The notes under the pieces: generated by a model
What the model saw: only the letters and a program-made list of their open reading frames with translations
What the model was told of the DNA's origin: nothing
Databases searched by the model: none
Translations under genes and position numbers: made by a program
In this document: positions 11,892-23,949 of the stretch, in pieces
Numbering within the stretch: position 1 is the stretch's first letter
How the letters are laid out: every line of letters begins with the position of its first letter
Assembly: GCA_964035545.1 (NCBI GenBank)
Contig: OZ037771.1
Coordinates: 10,485,408-10,549,407, forward strand
Origin: Bugula neritina
Lineage: Eukaryota > Bryozoa > Gymnolaemata > Cheilostomatida > Bugulidae
DNA: 64,000 nucleotides
Reading direction: 5' to 3'

Positions 11892-14800
11892 TTACTTGAA
11901 AGAAGACTGGCTTTTAGGTAGGGTATACTGGTGGTCTGCAAAAGGGAACAAGGTGTTATCGTGATATCCATCATCACCTTCCACATCAACATCTTGTAGT
12001 TCATCAGTTGCTACGCCGTGTGTTCTGAAAAACATAGGGAACTTGTGCACACAAAACTTTTGACGACAAAAACTAAAACACCTGCAAATGTTTTTGATAT
12101 AACAAATGTAACATACCAGTGAGTCTAGCAGGAAAATACTTAACAATACTTCATATGAATGTAAAACTTATTGAGTATAAATGTGCATAGGGTTTGTGAA
12201 TGCTAAAAAAGGAGTTTCAATATTTTGAAAAATAATTAGACTATGTGATAAAGAACTTACATCCTAAAACGCCCTTTACATTTTGGAGACTTTTGCAATA
12301 GAGTTAAAGAGGAGGATGGTGAATTCTTGAGCTTAAACCTGTTTTTCCGTGGCTTTTTGAGAGCATCGAGACTGTTGGAGGGTTGAATTGGTTGCTTGTT
12401 ATGGTTAGCTTGTTGAGTCCACTTTTTCTTATGACAAATCAATTCCCGCACTGAAGCAGCTAGTTTGAGGCAATACTTGTTGATTTTATGAAGAAATTTC
12501 TTGGGCCAAGACTTTTCTTGACTAGAGCGTAATTGAAACTTGTCTAATACATCAAGGCATCTGTAGTGAAGACTGGAATATTTAAAGGTAGTAGCTGAAT
12601 TCAGCTTCATTGTTGATGCAAGGGCCATAGTCTCAAATGTAGGAGGTTCTGTTACACACCAATCCATATCACGTGGCCCCAAGTTTTGTGAAAAATCCAT
12701 CGAGGGATCTTGAAAAAACGAATGTCTGTAGAAATGAAGGTATGAACCGGGATTATTGACTTTAAGATTGGAGCAAAAATCAATTGTGAAAAGCATGTGA
12801 TTCATGACTGACTTGACTTGTGTAGGACTCTCACACTCACTTTCAACCGCATCAACAATCTTCTCAACAATGCTTCTGACTTCCAGCCCACAGCTGTGAC
12901 TATGCAGTTCTGTAAAATCAGTATCAACCTTACATATGGGTGACCAGTCTTGGTTTATACGGCGTAGACCAAGAGCAGCACAAATTTCACTAAGAGTGGC
13001 ACTATTCTCTACCTCAGAAGCATTGTTGGAGCTCGGAGGTTCATCGTTGACACAGTTTACAGAGAGGAAACTCCTTGCAGCTAGATCACAGGCTAGTGGT
13101 TGCTGAACAGAGTCTTCACTCTCATAATTTTGAATTTGTGATGTCACTGAAGTTTGCGTTTGTAATGGACAAGTAGCCTTTAAAGAATTCACTAACAAAA
13201 GTGTATTGCTGAACACTTCTGTTGATGATTCACTAGGTAAATGACCAGTGTTAGGTGAGTCATCACTTTGTTTGTTATTAGCTGATATAGGAGATGCACT
13301 ACTAGGCAAATTTAATTTCGTGTCTAGATTATTGAGCATGTCTTGCAGAAGTGAATATACTTCCGTAACATCTGACTTGAAATGCTCATCAGTTGACGAA
13401 CACAATTTGGATTCATTTGACATGTCTGAATTGCAAACTTCAACATGAGATGAGACTGTTACATCTTTAGAGCTGAGCTTTAAGCAAGCTATGCTTCTTT
13501 GAGGTGAAAGTACTTCTTTTGTATTAGTTATTTTGTCCAAAATTCCCCTAATAACATTTTCTATAATGGTAATATTGTTTTGATTTGAACCATCTGATTT
13601 AGCTGTACCGGATTTATCTTCAACCTTTGGCAATATTCCCAAGCACTTTTGAGTAAGCATGAATTTTTTCATGCATTTCGAGTTGTCTGCACATTCCACA
13701 ATGGAACTAATCTTCTGCACTTGCTGAAGTCTAAATAACTTCAACTGAATCTTCTTTACCTTATGACTCATAAGTAGAAGCTGAGCATTTAGTGCCACAA
13801 AAAGACGTTTTTGGACTTCTATAATGTCGGCGCCCTAGAAATAATTTAAACCATTAAAAAGCTACAAACACACTGAGTTTGATCCAGTTACTAAAGTAAA
13901 CATTTAGTAATATCACCACTTACTCGTTTCAAACAATCAGCAAATCTCTCCATGTCCCTGACGCCTATGGTCTTGAGATAGATATACATAGGGCACCTAT
14001 AACCATAGTAATGGTAGGGTTCATTGTAATTCATTATAACAAATTGTCTACAATAGGAAACACTAAGCAATGAAATACTGGCATAAGATTACTTACTCTA
14101 GATCTTTAAGATGAACTGTGACATTCCTCTACAACAAATCAGATTCAAATAATGTTGGCATTCAAAGTTTATTTGACAGATAATTATTAACTTAATACAA
14201 AATTATACATTCTGAATACTAAACGTTGTTTAAAGTAATAATATCAGCATGTTTACTATCTCACTTGAATACGATTTCGAGTCTTTCGGTAAAAGGCTTC
14301 AAGCTGAGTGGATGGGCTTTTCCAAAAAGTATTAGGCCGCCTGTGGTCAGGTTTACCATTTACACCGTGACTGTTTGAACAAGTCTCAGTCGCTTCTCTT
14401 GGACCAAGCTTCCAAGAATATGGACTACCAAGTTTACTGCCGCCCATTGTTTGAGAGGTGTTACTGCCAAGTGGCTGTAAGGATCTGCTATCCTAAAATA
14501 ATAATTGTCTGTTGAAAAAAGAACCTGGGAGAAACTGAATCAGCACAAAAACCCCAAACTCTTTAAACCATTGTTGTGGGACCCTAAAGGTAAGCCATAA
14601 AGCACTATGCATTATGCAATTATAAGAGTTTAAAACAAGTTGCCAGTCTCTGGGAATCTCTTAGAACACCTGAAAGTTAAACTATTCACCATATGGTGTG
14701 ACAGACTGATAAAAACGGAAACAAACCATTGCGTTTTCGACAGACCACACTTCACTGATGCACAGTCCACTTTCTTCTTCATTCGAACCTGTACCAACTC

Positions 14801-17800
14801 CAACATACAAGTTTTCATCCTAAAATAATATCACTCTTATACACAATTTTCAAACAGCAAAAAAAACTAAAAAGCATTGACAAAATTGGCTTAGTTAAAC
14901 ATGAAAATGTTAGAACTGAGTGCTTCAGGCAAACTGGTTTAAAAACAATTCAAGTAGTTATAAGTTAGTGCCAACTCCTGACCTTCTGCAATGAAGGATA
15001 AATGTGGGGTAGATGAATAGCATTCACTCAGAAGTTAAAATCAATATACTATATTGTAGACGTACTTTAGCTCCAGCTAACAAATCAGAAGAGGTTGATG
15101 GAACATTGAAGAAGTTGTCTAACTGTGGGCTGTTGAAAACATTAGGCGTGCCTCGTGTTGAAGAGAGACTCTTGAGTTCAAACTTGGATAACTTTTCTTG
15201 ACTTTTTAACAAATCAGCATCCAATCTAGTCTAGAGATAGAAAAAACGAAGTTAGTGAGACAACTGAAAGACCACTTAATTGTTGACTTGAAATAAAAGG
15301 GCAGACTATCTACAAAACTTACTTTCAGTTTTCTAGAAGTATTTTTGGCAGCATCACACGCTTTAACCATTGCCACAGGAAGTCTTTTATTCTGACAGAG
15401 GGATTTTAATTGGTGATTTTCTTTGGGCAGTTTTATATTTGTAACTCTGCCAGAATTGCTGGCTGTAGAAGACTTAACTGGCTTTGAGACCTTCAAGGTG
15501 GTGCCTTGCTGCTTGAAGTTGAGATGAGTGAACTTAACATCAATCAGAGGAATAGAGATCTGCTTTATAAGGTAGTTCTGGTAGACTGTAGTACCTGCAA
15601 CAACCATTTAGTCTGGAGTCCTTCGATAGATCAACTATCAACACCAGTACCATCAGGCATTGACATTGATTAAAAATAGATGTATTTCATACAATATAAT
15701 ATAAAATAACAAAAAGATCCAGGCACATACAATACACGTAGGCTTCTTCAATCTGGAGGTGCATTCGACGATATAGAGGTTTAGCCAGGCATACGGCTGG
15801 GACATGCTGCGTCACATTCTCCAAGATAGAACTGAAACTAGGTACCTCGGCTAAAGAGTAGCGGGTAGAGAGTTGGTTGCAGGATTCTTGACCCATCAGA
15901 TCTACAAATCATACACAACTAAAAGCTGTCTAAAACGCCATCATTTTTTAAACTAGCTGAAACTTCAGGTTTTGAATTTTTCACACCAGCATAGGCACTT
16001 GATAAAACTGCACTCAACTCTGAATCTACTGCTCATCATTAGTTTCATACTAACAATAGCATTTTATTTCAAAAGCAGATACTTTCAAGAGAAGTTGAAG
16101 TTCAAAAGCAATGATTATGTGATGTTTATTAGAGGTGCCTATCCATGCTGCACCATTATTGATAATTTTTATAAAACTATAATTAAGCTTTAATATTCTA
16201 AGAACTTCATCAATAAGCAAATTTCAAATAGTAAACACATTACCTAATGGGAAAACCGACTTCATTTTACTAGCAGCAGCAGCAAGCTATAACTGATTTT
16301 GCCCTCAAGTGTATCTATAGTAAGTTTCCCAATTATCAACTGGCTAATTAAATGAATTGCATCAGCAAGCAGTAAGAATCAAAACGCAAAAGTTAAAAAA
16401 ATAAACACATCCAATATTGTTTCACAGGAGTATTTGGCCTCATTCGCACTTGTCATCTGTAAAATATCCGCCATTTTTAATGTGTCCTGGCTGAATTTTT
16501 TAAAGTTCGATATTAGGTACGATCTATGACACTTCATTGGACATTTATACCCTAAAGTTTTTCTGTCAAACAGAAATCTGCTGCAACATTTTTGAATCAG
16601 GCATTTGCAAAAATGGCTGATATTTGCTGTTACTGTCTACGGTATGGTAAGTGTGAAAGAGCGGTTGGTAAAGAAGATGGGAACACACCGGCATTTCTAT
16701 GATACAAAGTGGAGTTCACATGCATAGTTTCAGGGGCAGGTATATGTACAACTTGCTCAACAAACAGCTCGCCTTCAGGTATATGTTTGAGTGCTACAAA
16801 ACAGAAAAGGTGAGAGTAACAGTGTAAATATATAAGAAGTTCTAAGGTCTGTCAGCATTAGGAAACAACATGGGTATTGAAACTGGAAGCATATCGATAC
16901 TGTAAGATTTTGGCATCCATGTTTACACGCTGGTAAAAGCTCATACGATTACTATTAATATACATGTTATATAATTGTTCATTGCACTTTTCAAACTCCA
17001 CTTAAAGCAAGTCTTGTAAAGATAAGAACTTGCTTGCACTGTGAGTACACTAAGCGGCATCTGTTTATCAAGACTATGCTGACTTTGTAAAACACAATAT
17101 GTGTAAAACAGCAAAGTCCGAATATAAGCAGCCCTTAACCTAGCCAGCTATAGTAGTGGCCTCTGTTCTATTTCTACCTGAGCATTTTGCAAATATTCAC
17201 CAACAGCCAAATTAGAAGTATGCATAGGAAGAGTCTGAAAGACATCCCAGTACACTTGGTTCAAGGTTACAAACTCGCTAAGAAATGATAGACTTGTAAT
17301 AGTTAGTGGTTTGAGTCGAGTTGAATCACTGCCAAACATTCTGCTTTGATGTAAGCAGAAACTTGTCACTAAACAAACTAAGATATTACAAAGTTTTAGA
17401 TCATCCTGTTTTTCTACAAGAGCATGGAGTAAAATCTGCTTACTGCAGGTTAACACTTGCATGAAAGGCATAGACCGAGCAAGTCCTTAAAGTGTGTCTA
17501 GATAGATAAAACAGTCTGGGACACTGAAGAGAGTGAAACATTAAAAAAGGAATATTAACAGTATATTATGTATACAAAATATAAATACTTGAAGGAACAG
17601 TGGTGCGAGAAGCTGATAGGAGTTTGACTGGTGGGATTAGGGAAAGGGCCTCTGTAACTTCTCCAGTAATGACAGCTGCTTTCAGCAAACCTAAAAGTTT
17701 AGAATTAAATATTAAACATTTATTGACAGGAACTACAAAACATAACTTATATCTTTAGGTAAGCTTTACGTTGAGAGTTACTTAGTGAGGAATAAATGAA

Positions 17801-20473
17801 ATTAGATATAATTGAAGTTCTCGACTCAAGAAAGGGAGGGGTTTGGCTCGTAAAAGAGTACACCTCCTATCGTTTATACTACCATAATATTAGGCATTAT
17901 ACAGATTTGTTTAGCCTAAACTACAACATTCATTTTTATAATGAACATATTTGTTTAGGGATACAGCATGTGCCTGGCAGATGACCTTCACTCACCAAGG
18001 GCCCTCAAAAGCATAGGCCTACAATAATTATTACAGATAACTTAATGCTCTATAGGCTGTTTTAGAGACCTATTGCTTACCATAATTAATAGTCACGAAC
18101 TTAGATGGCCTTGAAGTCTTTGGTCTTTTAATCTTCGATACAGTTTCAACACAATCTTCTAAGAAATCTCGCACCTCTGTGAATAACCGATCTGAATAAA
18201 ATCACAACCATTGCAAACTGTACACATTTACTAAGAATCCTTGAGCCTTAGACAAGAGCTTAACCAGGGCACTACCAATCTCACACCTAACCAGGGCACT
18301 ACCAATCTCACACCTAACCAAGGCACTACCAATACAACACTTAACTAAGGCACTACCAATACAACACCTAACTAAGGCACTACCAATACAACACCTAACT
18401 AAGGCACTACCAATACAACACCTAACTAAGGTTCATACCTGCAGGGTCACTGTCTGAAATGCCCGACAGCTGATCAGAAGAAGGGTACTTCTCAGGACTA
18501 GTGGATGTCAGATCAATCAGAACTTCACTAGTATCTTGACTACTGAGCTCAAAAGATACATCCAAGTCTTGAGTGAGTTCACGTCCCGTCTCTGATACCA
18601 AATCATCGGGGGTATCTACTATGCCTATTCCCAACTCTGGTAGGTTCTCCAGCACAGAAACAAGAGCACAAGAATAAGTAACCCCAGAGAGAGGGAGAGC
18701 TCTGCATATACTTCTACAACGTCCATCCGGTACATGCCGCACGGCTACTATGTCACAGCTAGTCTGCAACAGCCCACAATTACTGCACACAATCACTACA
18801 AAAACTGAACGATGCGCAATAAATTTTTAAAAAAGCAAATTTTTACAACAAAAATCTACAAGTAAACTACTAACACAGGGAGATCTACTGAGCTTTAAAA
18901 CATATTATTCATAAAACTGTTGTTCCATAATTCCTGGGTTTTTTATTTAAAAACGATGTGAAAACTCATCATTATCATAAAGTTCTTACAATTTTTTTGC
19001 ATGTAGCACCTTAAAAAAACCATCAACAAAACTAGAGAAATTTTTCATTAAAACACAATTAGTTTTCTTTGACAAAACACTATAAGATGGAAGAGCTATA
19101 CATAAGACATGGGATATGATAGTCTATACACAAAACAGGGTGTGGTCTATGGTAGACATGGGACATGTTTCAGGAGCTTATTTGTGTATTGAATGATGGC
19201 TGCAAAAGTTTTACAAAATTAATGAGTCAAGAAATGAGCATAGAGAAGCAGAAAGAGTAGAGACTACATTCTTACTGTGAAATTAACACTTCTCCCGGAA
19301 CTTGATGCTGAGTTGAGGCAGCTTTTTGAGTCACATGTGTCCTCAGATTTACTAGAAAATTTCTGTCTGCTGAGTAAAGCATTGCCTATAAATATCAGGA
19401 GCCTACATAATCCACTAAGATGCGTCAGCCATATTGTGAGTATAAATATGCAACGTCCTTCACATTGAATACCTTACTTGGCTTACTTGTTACGATACTG
19501 AAAGGAACAAATAAGAAGCAACTTGGCTGAAGTGAAGGTACCAAAGGACTAGGATAACTTGTGCATTCACTAGAAAATTGCAAATTTGGATCATTCTAAT
19601 AAAATATATGAAAATTGAAAAAATTATAAAAAAGCAGTAAAAATTAATTTTTTCAATACTAATTATGATAAAAAAAACTCTTAACAAGGTATTATCATAG
19701 CTGCTTTACGAACTACCACTAGTTTGAAGAATGAAAACAAGTTTGAGTAGCTTATTATTCAATCTTAAACACCTGGTAGTTCCGATTTGTTTAACATGCA
19801 TCACAGGTTTTAAAGATGGGAAGATAATGTTCACGATTTTTAGCAAAGAGAGCGTAAGAATTTGCATTTTTCAATTAAACGATGAGCAAGGTCAAATACT
19901 TACGAAGTCTCAAGTAGAACTCGGCTACTTGCTTATCTCTTTTGCTAATGAGCACTCTTGCTTCTGGCAACTAAAGCAATGGTAGTGGCAGTGGTAAACT
20001 AACAATGCTATTAGTCAAACAAAATAAAGCTTTTAAGGTATTTATGCTTCTATTGTACACACATGTACATTATTTTATATTGTTATACATTCAATTTCCT
20101 TATAAATTATTAGTTGGGTTTTAGTGAAGTCTTGGTAGAGAGCAGCCAAGGTCCAGGGGTTTGGGCGTTTGCCTAGTAAGCATGAATTCATGGGTTCGAA
20201 CCAACAAAGGCCATTGGTGATGTTAGGAAGAGTATCTAATCATAATTGCTCCTGTGCCACATCTGAATAAGGCCGTAGCCCGATTTAACAAAAACCATAT
20301 GGGTTCTCACAGGGAAAGTGACTATAAACGTGCGTGAGTGAGTGAGTGAGTGAGTGAGTTTAGCCAAGTTTTAAAATTTACCAACTGATGAAAGATCTTC
20401 TAAAACAATATCTCCAAAGTCAATAAAGTGTTTAAAAAATTCAATTTCATCCAATGCAAAGCTATAACTAATG
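11892..20473 (-). CDS. Gene A: large unassigned protein, at least 18 coding exons, about 1,358 aa visible
   Basis: Exons in transcript order: 20473-20382, 19963-19900, 19569-19487, 18795-18439, 18191-18081, 17690-17589, 17485-17201, 16793-16634, 16269-16244, 15901-15731, 15594-15323, 15230-15066, 14819-14727, 14492-14265, 14128-14097, 13996-13924, 13834-12261, 12081-11892 (stop at 11892-11894). Every junction keeps phase. Most donors are gtaag/gtatg-like; gtgaat at 17200 and gtacgt at 15065 are weaker. The 5' end is missing: the first listed exon begins in mid-codon, and a start near 20791 spliced at a gtgtag site is possible but unproven. The protein has a hydrophobic, probably helical N-terminal third (for example ALVSVLENLPELG, LLHALVEKQDDL) and an S/T-rich acidic segment. 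A helical, possibly coiled region follows across exons 14-17 (VHLKDLE, IYLKTIGVRDMERF, then KRLFVALNAQLLLM with VKKIQLKLFRLQQ). A large exon of 525 codons is mostly low complexity. I do not recognise the family and assign no function. Confidence 0.75.
16244..16269 (-). other. 26-nt microexon of gene A
   Basis: Bounded by ..ctgctag and gtaatg, it adds KMKSVFPL plus two split codons. Without it, the flanking exons (16793-16634 and 15901-15731) are out of frame and hit a stop. With it, both junctions are in phase. Confidence 0.65.
18260..18432. repeat. 27-bp minisatellite filling a gene A intron
   Basis: About 6.4 tandem copies of a 27-bp unit containing AAGGCACTACCAAT and ACACCTAACTA. It occupies most of the 247-bp intron 18192-18438 and ends a few bases from the donor of the exon 18795-18439. 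Confidence 0.9.
20135..20361 (+). mobile_element. tRNA-derived SINE
   Basis: The head GGTCCAGGGGTTTGGGCG is A-box-like. It is followed about 30 bp later by GGGTTCGAACC, a perfect RNA polymerase III B box. Then come a body of about 120 bp and a (GTGA)n tail at 20332-20358. It lies in a gene A intron (19964-20381), antisense to that gene. No other copy is in the window. Confidence 0.75.
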
Positions 20474-20689
20474 CTGCAGGCATATTTAATAACAAAGGTA
20501 GCAAAACTAGATAATTAAAGGCATGATTTGGGCAAAAGGAAATTTAGAGTTACCTAGAGCAGACATCTATCATAAAACATACTCTACATTGCTACAAAGA
20601 AAATCTTTTGAATGCCACCAAAAAGTTTTGACTAGTTTTATACTATTATGCCCACTCTCATTGGATAAATGGATATTAAATAAAAACGG

Positions 20690-21580
20690 ACGATGACAAA
20701 AGCTTTGTGCTTTCGGATTCCTACACGTAGGGGTAACTGTAGGCCCTACGCGATGACCATTCGGGCAATTACAGTAATTTTTCTCTGACATTGCGTCATT
20801 TTTGTAAATGAGTGTAAGCGACAGAATAGGTAGTTACCCCCTACGCGTACCCAGGGTACTCGTGGTTACCGAATACGAGTACCCTGGCATTGATCAAAGT
20901 ATTAGCCTTAGTAACTAATAGCACACACTAAGATTTTTAAGCTACATTACGAAACCATTCGTAGAAATAATGTTTGTATAACTACGCTTAACTGCTGTTT
21001 TCTCCAATGTACTTTTCTTTTACTATACTAGCAGCTAATCTTTGGAATATAATCGAGTTCTCAAGCTAATTAATATTATTATTATTATAATGCAAATAAT
21101 TATAATAATAATCACAATCATAATGTTTATTAAATTACTTCTTTTATAATTAATATAAATATGAAATAAAAATATAAAGTGATATCTTACAATTATAATT
21201 TCAATTAGACTATGCATTATTCCAAGACCAATATTAAACAATTTTGCAAGTTACCTGATGAAGCTTGGAGTTCAAGTAACAAACTTGCAGGCCACAGCAA
21301 TAATAATAATAATACTGTTAAAATTATTAGTTTCCGCCCAGTGCGTGCTATGAAAATAAATGTCAATACTTGTGCAGTCAGTTAAGGTCGAAGGTCATAT
21401 TAAAAACTTGTTGCTCTACTCGATGGGTGCTACATGCACCCCTACGCGATGCATTCGGAAGCCAACGTGTGCCCCATTGAAAAAAAAGTTTATCAAGGGG
21501 TACTCGGCGGAGAGAAAGTGAGCAAATTCATCGATGAGCCCAGTAGGCTACGCGTAGAGAATCCGAAAGCGCCCTAAACT
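20690..21580. other. GC-richer block with repeated TACGCG motifs and a short palindrome
   Basis: CCCTACGCGATG occurs near 20741 and again near 21434, and TACGCGT near 20842 and 21547. GCTTTCGGATTC near 20700 reappears inverted near 21565. A 12-bp perfect inverted repeat, CCAGGGTACTCG, has arms at 20851-20862 and 20876-20887. It could be the remnant of an inverted-repeat element of about 880 bp or a regulatory block upstream of gene A. Confidence 0.4.
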
Positions 21581-22224
21581 ATTTCAGCTCAGCAGTACAT
21601 ATAGCCGGAATATCAGCATGATGCAACAATGCATCATACATCTCTTTGGGTTGAGACAAGCCTGAACAAGTAAATTGGGAATACACACCAAACCTGCTAC
21701 AACATGACCATTCGAGAACAGCCCTTTAAGCCTTCTAGTATGTACTTTGCTGCTATGTTAAAAAGAGGTGTGTTTATCTGCCAAAAACAATGGCTTCCAG
21801 TAAGAGTAAGTGTACTTTGAATTTTTCTTTGATAAAAATGTTCCTTTGATAACTTCATATGTTGAACATGTAATAAACTGACATTTCAAGTTAACTTTTA
21901 TATTTGTCTAATCTATTAGTTTTTACGTACGATTTTATATCTGCTGTGACTGACCTATAAAACTGGCTGAGCTATTGCAAATATTTTTTTCTCTGTACAC
22001 ATTGTTTATGAAGACCGAATTTCTAGCACGTTCAGGATATGTTTCATCTTTCAGATCTCTGAATGTGCATGGTAATCATATATTAGCTATATTGGAATAA
22101 GACAATATCAATGCAGAAGTTTAAATTGAGTCTATGGATCCAAGCCTATTGACTAATGAAGACCTGCTGATAAAGATAATAGTGAATTGATCATTTGTCC
22201 AGTAGACAATTGACGAGCAATGAT

Positions 22225-22625
22225 GATCCAGCCGCCTCTATCTTTTCTCTCTAAATCTCTAACCCTCTATAAAGTATCTCCCTATCACAAAGGACCAGAT
22301 CATCAGCAAATAGTTTTGCCCATGGGCTGTGCTTGTCTTGTCTTGCGCTAAAACATTCATTACTATAATGAATAGCAGCGCGATTAGTGCCGATCCCTGA
22401 TGTAATCCAATGTCAATTTGAATCTTGTTTGTCAACCCGGAGTCTGCCTTAACACTGGTGCTACAGTCTTTGTACATGTCTTTAATAATGTTGATGTACT
22501 GCTCTGGAACCATTCGCTTTCGTAAGCAAAACCCTATTAGGTCACATGGTAAGGTGTCGTAGGCTTTTTCAAAGTCCACAAACACCATATGAAGAGCTTT
22601 GTTGAAGATAAGTTTGGTGTCTAAA
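22225..22625 (-). mobile_element. RTE-like LINE fragment (RT domain only)
   Basis: The minus frame reads VFVDFEKAYDTLPCDLI, then MYKDCSTSVKADSGL, then IDIGLHQGSALIALLFIIVMN. These are the palm A and B regions of an RTE-like reverse transcriptase. The same segment in a more damaged form is in the element at 30.7-33.5 kb, so this is a second copy of the same or a close family. It is cut on both sides. Confidence 0.85.
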
Positions 22626-23949
22626 TACAGATGATGGTTGCCGAGAGACCTTCGACCTTTATCAAGACTGTACCTATGAAGGGAATAAATTGCACTGGAC
22701 AGTATTTATCAAATGTGCTGCTACAGCCTTGCAAAACATTGAGTCATTGTCAGATGGTAAATGGTTCCTTCCATATAACATATAGTTTGATAACTTTTTA
22801 CCCCATTCCAACTTCTGGCATAACTGAAGAAAATAAATTACGGTGCTACAGGAACAATAACAGCGACAAGGTGTAAATATTGTTTTCTGAAATATGCTAT
22901 AAAGAACCAATGCTATAAAGAACCAAAACCCAAGAGCCACCAAGTTTGCTGTAAAAAAGATGACCGCGTTATGTAAATGAATGAATAATGCAGTCTAGCA
23001 GTAGCATCAACAGTTCATACAAACAAAACCTTGAGCTAAGTACTCATAAATTGAGAAAAAAAATGTAGAAGTTGACTACCAGATGATCGTTCAAGCATGC
23101 TGAAGGAAAAAGTGGTATTGGTGTATTTTTACATGGCATTAACTGCGGATCTCAGGCTTCTTAATGTTTTTGAGTTTGACCTTTTGGAATGCACAGTGGG
23201 GCCTATGTGTAATAAGGTTCATGGCTTTGTGCTTTTGCAATAGGGTCCTCACACAATCAGCACTTTTAAAAAAAAGCTCTCCAGAAATTGATTAGTTTCA
23301 TCACAAGAGAGTGCCCGAAGAGGCAGCCTAAAGTGTTTATATCCATATAGCTACGTGCCAACAGAGCAATTTACTATTTACTATTCAAGTAGAGCTGTGA
23401 TACTATTTCTAAGAAACAAACTCACCCTAGCTAGCCAATAAGAGAAGGCAAGAGCTTCTTATGGCAGTTGGAATCAATATCAATAAATTTATTTACCAAC
23501 ACCAGTAAAATTTAACAGTATTTGTGGTGATGCTACAAATAATATATTTTAAATTATGTTAAGGTACCATTGATTTAAAGTCAATTTATTTCTCTTTGAA
23601 TAATTCAGCAAAGCAACAACAAAGATGATGCAAAATGTAGAGTTTTAATTTTCATGAAATATGGATATTTGTTTTCAATAGTCACCAAATAAAATCACAG
23701 ATAAGTTGTGCACTTCATCAAGATCGTGCATGGCCAGAAACTTCTGCATTTTTATGGTGGATATGAGTGGGTCATCCAACTCACATTTGAATGAAGCCGT
23801 GAGGCTACTGACTCATCAGTATGACTTGGCACCTATATAGATATCTACGGAATTGGGTGACCAATGAAGTGAACGTAAACAACTTTAAAATAAAAACAAC
23901 GAAAAAAATTGCTGGTTGTGTTGGCCAAGAAAATAAAAAGAAGTTTGTT
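22626..23949. other. Gene-poor stretch
   Basis: AT-rich sequence with only short frames on both strands. I recognise nothing in it. Confidence 0.4.

Noticed and set aside
19283-19420. Extra exon of gene A (frame with SSKSEDTCDSKS on the minus strand)
   Set aside because: Its donor would end in phase 0, whereas the next exon needs phase 1. Joining 19487 directly to 18795 keeps the frame.
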